From positions 1-64,000 of the forward strand of contig JBQTIR010000012.1 of the NCBI GenBank assembly GCA_052387905.1: 64,000 bases of DNA. The letters run 5' to 3'. Position 1 is the first letter of the stretch, and each line of letters opens with the position of its first letter. Positions 56,953 through 64,000 of this stretch are shown here, in pieces. The stretch comes from JBQTII01 sp052387905 (GTDB lineage: Bacteria; Actinomycetota; Actinomycetes; Sporichthyales; Sporichthyaceae). Under the pieces are notes generated by a model, which worked only from the letters and a program-made list of their open reading frames with translations, was not told the origin of the DNA and searched no databases. Both the position numbers and the translations under genes were made by a program.

Positions 56953-58248
56953 ATGGACACCACCACCGCCCAGCAGGAAGGCGACGGCGCGGCCCCCGGG
57001 GTAAGCCGGCGGCGCATGATCGGCATGACCGGAGCAGGACTGGCCGCGCTCGGCGCCGCGGGCGGGGTCGGCTACGCGACCCGGGCAGCCGTTGCTGACA
57101 CGGCCGCACCGACCGGCCTGGGGCTGGACGCCCCCCGGGGGGCTCCGGTGGCATTTCGCGGCCCTGCGCAGGCCGGCATCGCCACGCCGGTCCAGGACCG
57201 CCTGCACATCACGGCCTTCGACGTGCTCACCTCCGACCGCGACCGAGTGATCACCCTGCTCAAGGCATGGACGGTGGCCGCGGAGCGGATGTGCGCGGGT
57301 CTGGACGCCGTCGAATCCGGCGCCTTTCCCACCGTCACGGCGGCTCCACCCGGGGACACCGGTGAGGCGGTCGGGCTGCCGCCGTCGCGGCTGACGTTGA
57401 CCATCGGCTTCGGGCCCTCGTTCTTCGCGCGCGAGGGGGCGGCCCGCTTCGGCTTGGCAGATGCCCGTCCCGCTGCCTTGAAGGACCTGCCGAACTTCCC
57501 CGGCGACACCGTGGACCCCTTGCGGTCCCACGGCGACATCGTCGTGCAGGCCTGCGCGGACGACCCTCAGGTCGCGGTGCACGCGATCCGCAATCTGGCC
57601 CGGATCGGTTTCGGCACGGTGAGTGTGCGCTGGTCGCAGCTCGGCTTCGGCAAGACCTCCTCCACCACGCCCGAGGAGCAGACGCCACGCAACCTGTTCG
57701 GGTTCAAGGACGGGACGAACAACATCGCCGGCGGCGACCAGGGCGAACTGACCAAGCACGTCTGGGTCGGCGAGGAGAGCGATCAGGAGTGGCTGCGCGG
57801 GGGCACCTACATGGTGGTTCGCCGGATCCGGATGCTCGTCGAGATCTGGGACCGTACGCCGCTCTTCGATCAGGAAGCCATCATCGGCCGGGACAAGCGC
57901 GAAGGGGCGCCCGCGGGTGCCGCACTCGAGCGCGATCCGGTCGTGATCGCCGATCAGCCCGAGGGGTCGCACATCGAGCTGTCCTCGCCCTTGACCAACA
58001 ACGGGACCACGATGCTGCGACGCGGCTTCTCCTTCGTCGATGGTTCGGACGGTCTCGGACGCCTGGACGCCGGGTTGTTCTTCATCTCCTTCCAGAAGGA
58101 CCCGGCGGCCTTCAACCGCATCCAGAGCCGACTGGCAGCAGCCGATGTCCTCAACGAGTACATCCGGCACACCAGCTCCGGGGTGTATGCGTGCCCGCCG
58201 GGTATCGACGCCGTGGATTCCTACTGGGGATCAGGTCTGTTCACCTGA
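56953..58248 (+). CDS. efeB: Tat-exported DyP-type peroxidase EfeB
   Basis: This 431-residue protein starts at ATG 56953. A twin-arginine signal (SRRRMIGMTG, Arg19-21) precedes the peroxidase. The DyP motif GFKDG at 250-254 gives the catalytic Asp253. SHIELSSPL supplies heme ligand His340, followed by MLRRGFSF. It is a heme peroxidase exported folded, acting on ferrous iron or heme next to EfeO. It lies 64 bases after efeO, presumably the same iron-regulated operon. Confidence 0.92.
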   Translation: MDTTTAQQEGDGAAPGVSRRRMIGMTGAGLAALGAAGGVGYATRAAVADTAAPTGLGLDAPRGAPVAFRGPAQAGIATPVQDRLHITAFDVLTSDRDRVITLLKAWTVAAERMCAGLDAVESGAFPTVTAAPPGDTGEAVGLPPSRLTLTIGFGPSFFAREGAARFGLADARPAALKDLPNFPGDTVDPLRSHGDIVVQACADDPQVAVHAIRNLARIGFGTVSVRWSQLGFGKTSSTTPEEQTPRNLFGFKDGTNNIAGGDQGELTKHVWVGEESDQEWLRGGTYMVVRRIRMLVEIWDRTPLFDQEAIIGRDKREGAPAGAALERDPVVIADQPEGSHIELSSPLTNNGTTMLRRGFSFVDGSDGLGRLDAGLFFISFQKDPAAFNRIQSRLAAADVLNEYIRHTSSGVYACPPGIDAVDSYWGSGLFT

Positions 58249-58467
58249 CCCATCACTGTTCGTGATGTCTGGCCTGTCCTTATTGCCAGATCGGCACCCC
58301 CGAACGGCCTAACGCCATCACGAAGTGCACATCTTTTTGACTTGCCGTCACGAAGTCACCCGCAGCGGGGTTCGAGTCTCCCCTGTTCGGCGGCATGCCG
58401 ATGACGACCCGACCCCGCTACCGTCAAAGAGTCGCCACGGGGGTGGGACTCAGCAACAGGGGTGGTC
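58249..58467. other. Gap with two small hairpins downstream of efeB
   Basis: CATCAC-tgttc-GTGATG (58251-58267) and TCTGGC...GCCAGA (58268-58290) are consecutive perfect 6-bp hairpins just after the efeB stop, likely terminators. The direct repeat GCC(A/G)TCACGAAGT occurs at 58312 and 58344. A tRNA T-arm-like GGTTCGAGTCTCCCC at 58369-58383 is discussed among rejected items. Confidence 0.5.
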
Positions 58468-59073
58468 ATGGTCGCGCATCTGGTTGTCTCTCGGCCTGAG
58501 GGTCCGGAGTTCATACCGCTACCGGGATTACCGGTGAGCTTGGGGCGTGCGGTCGCCAACGATCTGCAGCTCGAGGACGGGTCCGTGTCACGGGTACACG
58601 CCGTGGTGGAACCGCGATCCGGCGGGTGGTCGATCCGTGATCTCGGGTCCCGTAACGGCACCTTCATCAACGGCGAGCGCATCCACACCGAGCGCGTGCT
58701 CCGTGACCGCGACGAGATCCGGATCGGTGGCATTCGCTTGGCGTTCCGACCGGATCCCGCACTGGCCGACTACTCCGACACGATCGCCGCCGAGCCGGCG
58801 CCGGAGCTGACGCGGCGCGAGCGCGATGTCCTCATGGCACTGTTCCAAACCTCGGGCACCTCAGGCATGTTCCTGGAACCGGCATCGACGCGCCAGGTCG
58901 CGGCGATGTTGTTCGTCACCGAGGCTGCGGTCAAGCAGCACCTGCTCAAGCTCTATGAGAAATTCAACATCGCGGCCGGCGGTGACCGCCGCCGGGTGCA
59001 GCTCGCGAACGAGGCATTGCGGCGTGGCGCGGTGTCCTTCTCCGACGTCCGGGGTCTGATCTCCACCACCTAA
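58468..59073 (+). CDS. FHA-domain regulator with C-terminal helix-turn-helix
   Basis: This 201-residue protein starts at ATG 58468 (AGGGG upstream); GTG 58462 is an alternative. The FHA domain (~10-95) has the phosphothreonine-binding pattern VSLGRAVANDLQL, SRVHAVV and GSRNGTFINGE. An acidic linker with a Thr (DYSDT, residue 105) follows. The C-terminal segment (~113-200) looks like a winged or LuxR-like helix-turn-helix (LTRRERDVLMAL, STRQVAAMLFVTEAAVKQHLLKLY). It probably binds DNA in response to Thr phosphorylation. The convergent neighbour is a Ser/Thr kinase, overlapping by four bases. Confidence 0.82.
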   Translation: MVAHLVVSRPEGPEFIPLPGLPVSLGRAVANDLQLEDGSVSRVHAVVEPRSGGWSIRDLGSRNGTFINGERIHTERVLRDRDEIRIGGIRLAFRPDPALADYSDTIAAEPAPELTRRERDVLMALFQTSGTSGMFLEPASTRQVAAMLFVTEAAVKQHLLKLYEKFNIAAGGDRRRVQLANEALRRGAVSFSDVRGLISTT

Positions 59074-60083
59074 AGCGTCACCGCACCGGGATCTGACGCC
59101 GGATCACGCACCTGATGGGCGCCGCGCCTCCCCACCGGGGCGGCGCCCATCACGTCGGTCTCGTGGGTCCGTTCATGCGTTCTCTCGCCGGCGGGGAGGA
59201 TGACGAAATCTCCCGCCGCGCCGCCGCCGCACCCTGCGGCCACCGAGAGCGCGGCGCCGAACTGGGCCGCGTCGCGAGGGCGCTGCGCCGGGTCCTTGGC
59301 GAGCGCGGCGTGCAGTACCCGCGCCACTTCCGCCGGGATTCCCGGCGGCAGCCCCGGGACCGGAGCGCTCGCTATCCGTAGGTACAGCGCAAGGAAGGAC
59401 TCGTCGAGCGCGACGGTGAAGGGCGGGGCGCCGGTCAGCAGGAAGTAGATCGTTGCCGCCAAGGAGTAGACGTCGCCGGCCACCGAGCCCGGCGCGCCGT
59501 CCAGGGACTCCGGAGCGGCATAAGGCACCGAGGTCGGCACCCGGTCGCGGTGCGCCGGCCCGTCCCGGCGCACCGCGACTCCGAAATCGGCAAGGAGGGG
59601 TTCGCCAAGGTCCGAGATCAGGACGTTGTGTGGCTTGACGTCACGGTGGACCGTGCCGGCGAGGTGGGCGCTGTGCAGCGCGCCGGCAAGTTTGACCCCG
59701 AGCGCCGCCGCGCGCTGCCAGCGCATCCGGCCGCCGGTGGCCACCTGATCAGCCAGGGTGCCGCGCCGGCAGTACTCCAGAATCAGATACGGCAGGCCGG
59801 TCGAGGTCGTGCCCATGGCGTGCACCCCGACCACGTGCGGATGAGCGGACAGCCGACCCAGCGCCACGCCCTCGTCGGCAAAGCGCCGCCGACCCGACTC
59901 ACCGAGTCCGACGGCGGCGACTTTGACGGCCACCGGGCGAGCGAGGTCGCGCTGCCAGGCCCGGTAGATGACCGCGAAGCCACCGCGGGCGATCTCGACC
60001 GGCTCCCCCAGGCCCGCAATACCGAGATCGATCCCCCAGCGGGCAGCGGGCAGCCGGGTTCCGGTCGAATTCATGTGGTCCAC
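59070..60083 (-). CDS. Cytoplasmic Ser/Thr protein kinase
   Basis: This 337-residue protein starts at GTG 60083 with GGAGG 10 bases upstream; ATG 60074 is an alternative. A kinase domain spans ~25-290: glycine loop IARGGFAVIYRA, Lys54 in VAVKV, catalytic loop VHRDVKPHN (Asp148), DFG at 166-168 and APESLDG. The tail (~295-337) is short with no membrane helix or sensor domain, unlike PknB-type receptors. The adjacent FHA-HTH protein is a likely substrate, by position only. Confidence 0.9.
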   Translation of the reverse strand: MDHMNSTGTRLPAARWGIDLGIAGLGEPVEIARGGFAVIYRAWQRDLARPVAVKVAAVGLGESGRRRFADEGVALGRLSAHPHVVGVHAMGTTSTGLPYLILEYCRRGTLADQVATGGRMRWQRAAALGVKLAGALHSAHLAGTVHRDVKPHNVLISDLGEPLLADFGVAVRRDGPAHRDRVPTSVPYAAPESLDGAPGSVAGDVYSLAATIYFLLTGAPPFTVALDESFLALYLRIASAPVPGLPPGIPAEVARVLHAALAKDPAQRPRDAAQFGAALSVAAGCGGGAAGDFVILPAGERTHERTHETDVMGAAPVGRRGAHQVRDPASDPGAVTL

Positions 60084-60212
60084 CAGAGCCTGCGCCTCCG
60101 CAACCGGGTCCTCCGGCCGCTGGGCCGGGTGAACGATTGCTGTGAGTCAACCGTGCCGATCAGATGCGCGAAGCATGACAAGGCGGGACAGCTCCGCCCG
60201 AGTCCGACACCG

Positions 60213-61037
60213 CTACGGGGTGTAGTTCACCCGGGTGGCGTAGAAGGCGACCGCGGCCGCCGCCGCCACGTTGAGGGAGTCCACCTCGGCGCTCATCGGA
60301 ATGCGAACGCGGACCTGGGCCGTGTCCAGCGCCCCGGCACTCAGTCCGCCACCCTCGGTACCGACCAGCCAGGCCAGGCGCGCCGGCGGCGCTGCGGCCA
60401 GCACGGCCAGATCCACCGCGCCGGGCGCCGGGGTCAGGGCGGCGGTGACGAAACCGGAGTTGTGCAGGATCGCCACCGATTGCGGCCAGCTCCCCAGCCG
60501 CGCCCAGGGCAGCGTGAACACCGATCCCATCGAGGTGCGGATCGCCCGCCGGTACAGCGGATCCGCGCAGGCCGGGGACACGAGCACCGCATCGATCCCG
60601 AGCGCCGCGGCGCTTCGGAAGATCGCGCCGAGGTTGGTGTGGTCAACGATGTCCTCGCACACCACGATCCTGCGTGCCGTCGCCACCAGGTCCACCGGAT
60701 CCGGGAGCGGTCGACGGTTCATGGCGGCCAGCAGTCCCCGGTGTACATGATATCCCGTCAGATTCTCCAACAGCTCTGGCGGCGCCAGGTAAACCGGAGC
60801 GCCCCGCGCCGTCATGGCGGCGATCTGGTCAGCGGCCGGGGCGACGCGATTCGGGGCGAGCAGCAACGACCGAGGCGTGAAGCCGGCGGCCAGGGCCCGG
60901 TCGAGCACCGTCGCCCCCTCGGCGATGAAGATGCCGTCGGCTGGCTCGCGGCGCACGCGATGGCCGACATCGACCAGGCGCGCGTAGTCGGCCAGGCGGG
61001 GATCCGCGGCGTCGGTGATCTCGATGGGGCCGGTCAC
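60213..61037 (-). CDS. SpoU/TrmH-family RNA 2'-O-methyltransferase
   Basis: This 274-residue protein starts at GTG 61037, overlapping the cysG stop (GTGA). An N-terminal substrate-binding domain (~1-110) is followed by the SPOUT knot: DHTNLGAIFRSAAALG (motif 1), LVGTEGGGLS (motif 2) and IPMSAEVDSLNVAAAAAV (motif 3). It methylates a ribose in rRNA or tRNA with SAM; the site is unknown. Coupling to cysG is probably chance operon structure. Confidence 0.9.
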   Translation of the reverse strand: MTGPIEITDAADPRLADYARLVDVGHRVRREPADGIFIAEGATVLDRALAAGFTPRSLLLAPNRVAPAADQIAAMTARGAPVYLAPPELLENLTGYHVHRGLLAAMNRRPLPDPVDLVATARRIVVCEDIVDHTNLGAIFRSAAALGIDAVLVSPACADPLYRRAIRTSMGSVFTLPWARLGSWPQSVAILHNSGFVTAALTPAPGAVDLAVLAAAPPARLAWLVGTEGGGLSAGALDTAQVRVRIPMSAEVDSLNVAAAAAVAFYATRVNYTP

Positions 61038-62281
61038 GGGATGGCGGGCAGGGCCGCACCGTCGCCGACCGCAACGACAGCACCGATCACCACCACGGCC
61101 GGTGGCCGGATGCCGGCGGCGACGACCGCGTCGCCGACGCCGCCGAGGGTCGAACGCAGCGACCGCTGGGTGCCGGTGGTTCCCTCCTGCACGACGGCCA
61201 CGGGAGTCGCCGGGTCGCGGCCGTGGGTGATCAGCGCGGCGGAGATCGCGGCGAGTTTGTCCACCGCCATCAGCAGCACCAGGGTGCCGCGCATCTTGCC
61301 GAGGGCGGACCAGTCGGTGAGGGTGTCGGCGGCGTCGGGCCCGATATGGCCGGAGACCACGGTGAACTCGTGCGCGACGCCGCGGTGGGTGACCGGGATC
61401 CCCAGGGCGGCAGGCACCGCGATCGAGCTACTGATGCCGGGGACGACCGTGCACGGGATGCCGGCCTCGGCACACGCGAGGGCTTCCTCGAAGCCGCGAC
61501 CGAAGACATAGGGGTCCCCGCCCTTGAGCCGGACCACGAATTTCCCGGCGCGGGCGCGGGAGATCAGGCACTCGTTGATCGCCTCCTGGGCCATGTAGCG
61601 CCCGTAGGGGATCTTCGAGGCGTCGACGACCTCGACGTGCGCGCCGAGTTCGGCCAGCAGAGCCGGCGGCGCGAGCCGGTCGGCGACGACGACGTCGGCC
61701 AGGGCGAGCAGGTGACGCCCGCGCACCGTGATCAGGTCCGGGTCGCCGGGTCCGCCGCCGACGAGCGCGACGCCGACGGGCTTGTCCCCCGGGGCCATCA
61801 CGACCGCGGCGCCCTCGCGCAGCGCGGCGAGGATCGCGTCCCGGGCGGCTGCGGCGCGGCGGGGTCGACGACCGGCGAGCACCGAGACCGTCATGCCGTC
61901 GTAGCGCCCGGAGGCCGCGGTCCAGGCCGTCGCACTGCTGGCGTCGTCGGCCCGCACGCAGAAGATCCGGCGCTGCTGCGCATCGGCGGCGACCGCGGCA
62001 TTGACGGCGGCGTCAGCGGTCAACGCCAGGGCGTACCAGACGTCGTCGAGATCTGACGGGGCATAGGGCCGTTGCTCCCAGCGAATCCGGCCATGATCCG
62101 CGAGGGCCTGCACGGACGGGGTGACCTCAGGTGAGACCAGGACGACGTCTGCGCGGGCATCCAGCAGCAACGGGATGCGGCGCGCGGCGACCTGCCCGCC
62201 CCCGACCACCAGCACCCGCAGCCCGGACAGCCGCAAGCCCACCGGGTACGGCAGCGCATCGTCCTCATGGGCACTCGTCAT
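61034..62281 (-). CDS. cysG: Siroheme synthase CysG / uroporphyrinogen-III C-methyltransferase CobA
   Basis: This 415-residue protein starts at ATG 62281. Residues ~1-160 are a precorrin-2 dehydrogenase-type Rossmann domain (GLRVLVVGGGQVAARR). Residues ~165-410 are the SUMT methylase (VALVGGGPGDPDLITVRG, RLKGGDPYVFGRG, CTVVPGISSSIAVPA, VTHRGVAHEFTVVSGH). It makes precorrin-2, the entry point to cobalamin and siroheme, from uroporphyrinogen III. It lies between bluB-cobT and the SpoU gene on the same strand. Confidence 0.92.
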   Translation of the reverse strand: MTSAHEDDALPYPVGLRLSGLRVLVVGGGQVAARRIPLLLDARADVVLVSPEVTPSVQALADHGRIRWEQRPYAPSDLDDVWYALALTADAAVNAAVAADAQQRRIFCVRADDASSATAWTAASGRYDGMTVSVLAGRRPRRAAAARDAILAALREGAAVVMAPGDKPVGVALVGGGPGDPDLITVRGRHLLALADVVVADRLAPPALLAELGAHVEVVDASKIPYGRYMAQEAINECLISRARAGKFVVRLKGGDPYVFGRGFEEALACAEAGIPCTVVPGISSSIAVPAALGIPVTHRGVAHEFTVVSGHIGPDAADTLTDWSALGKMRGTLVLLMAVDKLAAISAALITHGRDPATPVAVVQEGTTGTQRSLRSTLGGVGDAVVAAGIRPPAVVVIGAVVAVGDGAALPAIP

Positions 62282-62317
62282 CCGCGCCCCCTCCGGTTGC
62301 GGCCGGACAAGTCGTAG

Positions 62318-62359
62318 CGTCCGAAGAAGCGGTCGCTATTGCCACCACTCCTTCGGACG
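62318..62359. repeat. 42-bp palindromic element C, between bluB-cobT and cysG
   Basis: The 9-bp arms CGTCCGAAG/CTTCGGACG surround core CGCTATTGCC, exactly 42 bp, with 34-35 of 42 bases identical to copies A and B. It lies in the 97-bp gap between two same-strand genes. On the + strand it still reads as ASEEAVAIATTPSD, though no gene uses that frame. Confidence 0.85.
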
Positions 62360-62378
62360 TCGGGGCTGTGTTCGGCGG

Positions 62379-64000
62379 TCACTTCTCGGTCACCCCGGCG
62401 GAGTCGAAGGTGGCGACCTCGGCCAGGGCACGGGCGGCTGCCTGCACCAGCGGCAGAGCGAGCAGTGCTCCGGTGCCCTCGCCCAGCCGCAGATCCAGAT
62501 CGACGAGCGGGCGCAGACCCAGGTGCGCCAGTGCGACGGTGTGTCCTGGCTCCGCCGAGCGATGCCCGGCGATCCAGGCGGACGGGGCGTGCGGCGACAG
62601 CGCGGCGGCGACCAGGGCAGCAGCGCCGGCGATCACCCCGTCGAGCACCACCGGCGTGCGCAGCGCCGCGGCGCCGAGTAGCAGCCCGACCAGCCCCGCG
62701 TGCTCGAGCCCACCGACCGCAGCGAGGACCCCGATCGGGTCGGCGACCTCCGGCGCGTGCAGGTCCAGGGCAGCGGAGATCACGGAAATCTTGTGCGCAT
62801 GCATCGCGTCGTCGATGCCGGTACCCCGGCCGGTGACCGTCGCCGGTGACGCCCCGGTGAATACCGCGATCAGCGCGGCCGAGGCGGTCGTGTTCGCGAT
62901 CCCCATGTCGCCGCCGAGCAGGGCTCGGTTTCCAGCAGCAACCAGATCACGGGCGACCTCGATGCCCACCTCGATCGCGGCAATTGCCTGCTCCCGGGTC
63001 ATCGCCGGCCCTGCGGTCATGTCAGCAGTCCCGGCGCGGACCTTGCGCGGCAGCAGTCCCGGCACGGCGTCCAGCGGCGACGCCACGCCGATGTCGACGA
63101 CCAGCACCTCGGCGCCGACCTGCGCCGCGAAAGCGTTCACGACCGCGCCCCCGGCGAGGAAGTTCGCCACCATCTGCGCGGTGACCTCCTGCGGCCACGG
63201 CGTCACGCCCTGGGCGTGCACGCCGTGGTCGGCAGCGAAGATCGCGACGGCGGCCGGCTCCGGAATCGGCGCAGGGCAACGGCCGGCAAGGCCGGCCAGC
63301 TGGATCGAGACGTCCTCCAGCACGCCCAGCGCGCCGGCGGGCTTGGTCATGCGCGCCTGGCGCTCGCGCGCCGCGGCGGTTGCGGCGGCATCCGCGGGGC
63401 CGATCGCGGCCAATGTCTCCTCGAGCAGGTTCATGGCTTCGGCTCCCGGTAGTCCTCGTTGACCGAATTCTTCCGAATGGACCGCCCAGGCCAACGGGCG
63501 GCGTCTGGCCCACCCGGCGCGGGCCAGTTCCGGAGTCTCGCCGAACGAGGCGACGTGTCCCACGCAGAGGTAGGCGACGACGTCGACGTGGGCAGGCAGA
63601 CGCAGCTGTGCGTGCAGGTCGACGGGGTCGAAGAAGCTCACCCACCCCACCCCCAGACCCTCGGCCCGGGCCGCCAGCCAGAGGTTCTGCACCGCGGCAG
63701 CCGCGGAGTGCGCGGCGGTCTCCGGCTGGAAAGTGCGCCCGAGCGTGTGGCGGCCACCGCGGGTGGGGTCGCAGGTGACGACGATCCCCACCGGGGCATC
63801 GTCGATCGCCTCGACCCGCAGGGCGGCGAAGGCGCGAGCCCGGGCAGGGGGCAGGGACGCGGCGTACCTCGCGCGCGCCTGGGCCGCCAACGAGGCCAGG
63901 GCGGCGCGGGTCGCGGCCGAGCGGATCACCACAAAGTCCCACGGTTGGCACAGCCCGACGCTGGGCGCGATGTGGGCCGCCCCCAGAATCCGGATGAGGA
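62379..64000 (-). CDS. bluB-cobT: BluB-CobT fusion (5' end outside window)
   Basis: The frame is open to the right edge, where AAHIAPSVGLCQPWDFVVI is the flavin-binding start of BluB, so the first part is missing. The visible N-terminal ~180 residues are BluB, which cleaves FMNH2 with O2 to 5,6-dimethylbenzimidazole (LGRTFQPETAAHS, NLWLAARAEGLGVGWVSFFD). A linker leads to CobT (FAADHGVHAQGVTPWPQEVTAQM, LGGDMGIANTTASAA, RGTGIDD, GLEHAGLVG and LGEGTGALLAL with the catalytic Glu), which attaches ribose phosphate from nicotinate mononucleotide. Fusion makes and activates the lower ligand in one protein. Confidence 0.9.
   Translation of the reverse strand, partial: LIRILGAAHIAPSVGLCQPWDFVVIRSAATRAALASLAAQARARYAASLPPARARAFAALRVEAIDDAPVGIVVTCDPTRGGRHTLGRTFQPETAAHSAAAAVQNLWLAARAEGLGVGWVSFFDPVDLHAQLRLPAHVDVVAYLCVGHVASFGETPELARAGWARRRPLAWAVHSEEFGQRGLPGAEAMNLLEETLAAIGPADAAATAAARERQARMTKPAGALGVLEDVSIQLAGLAGRCPAPIPEPAAVAIFAADHGVHAQGVTPWPQEVTAQMVANFLAGGAVVNAFAAQVGAEVLVVDIGVASPLDAVPGLLPRKVRAGTADMTAGPAMTREQAIAAIEVGIEVARDLVAAGNRALLGGDMGIANTTASAALIAVFTGASPATVTGRGTGIDDAMHAHKISVISAALDLHAPEVADPIGVLAAVGGLEHAGLVGLLLGAAALRTPVVLDGVIAGAAALVAAALSPHAPSAWIAGHRSAEPGHTVALAHLGLRPLVDLDLRLGEGTGALLALPLVQAAARALAEVATFDSAGVTEK

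Noticed and set aside
58294..58389. Possible tRNA: CGAACGG can pair with CTGTTCG, with a T-arm-like GGTTCGAGTCTCCC between
   Set aside because: There is no D-loop GG, no plausible anticodon stem-loop, T8 is missing, and the T-stem has a mismatch. At most a chance or decayed fragment.

Overview
The window reads as one chromosomal segment of a high-GC, spore-former-like actinomycete. Supporting signs are mycothione reductase (mycothiol chemistry), FbiC (F420 synthesis), a Rv2074-like F420 enzyme, aerobic cobalamin genes, GTG starts, and many 4-bp GTGA/ATGA gene overlaps. A Sporichthya/Frankia-type lineage fits my impression, but I cannot prove it without a search. I see no insertion sequence, prophage, CRISPR array, rRNA or convincing tRNA. 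Gene density is about 95 percent: 46 protein genes are called, two of them cut by the window edges.

Layout. (1) 1-9.4 kb is a cell-surface block. It holds an RTX-repeat secreted protein (5' end missing), two LPDTG-anchored proteins, a sortase-fold membrane protein that has lost both its catalytic His and Cys, a PstB-type ATPase with a ~240-residue proline-rich N-terminal extension, a secreted NlpC/P60-like protein and a secreted DUF1906 protein. (2) 9.4-21 kb holds an 8-oxoguanine deaminase-type amidohydrolase, two large glycine-rich secreted beta-helix paralogues, and a 1855-residue single-chain biotin-dependent carboxylase. (3) 21-35 kb plus 61-64 kb is aerobic cobalamin synthesis: cobF, a Rv2074-like F420 enzyme, cobL, cobM and cobK on +; cobG (truncated), cobH and cobIJ on -; cobN behind a cobalamin riboswitch; and, far right, cysG and a bluB-cobT fusion. 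(4) 36-47 kb is tsaD followed by a Ter (tellurium/stress) island. It has a coiled-coil protein, a HAD phosphatase, a phosphoribosyltransferase-TRSP/StiP-PELOTA fusion, a HpcH/HpaI lyase, and TerD, TerA-like and DUF475/TerC proteins. (5) 47-52 kb is an overlapping esterase-fbiC-mtr operon. (6) 52-60 kb holds an AOC-barrel-like secreted protein, a methyltransferase with a YciI protein, an acyl/malonyl-CoA synthetase, efeO-efeB behind a DtxR/IdeR-like iron box, and a convergent FHA-HTH regulator and Ser/Thr kinase.

How parts connect. The corrin genes cover precorrin-2 synthesis through the ring methylations and cobalt insertion, but the adenosylation, amidation and CobS-type chelatase partner genes are not in view. 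FbiC can supply the deazaflavin for the F420 enzyme embedded in the cob operon. CobG ends before the iron-sulphur half of the enzyme, so the precorrin-3B step may rely on another protein.

The most unusual signal is a family of exactly 42-bp palindromic elements (CGTCCGA...TCGGACG ends) present four times. Two copies lie between genes. The other two lie in frame inside cobN and cobIJ, where they encode the same short peptide in two unrelated proteins. Two further palindromic structures (a 58-bp tandem pair before cobM, nested hairpins before cobIJ) sit in the same cob region.
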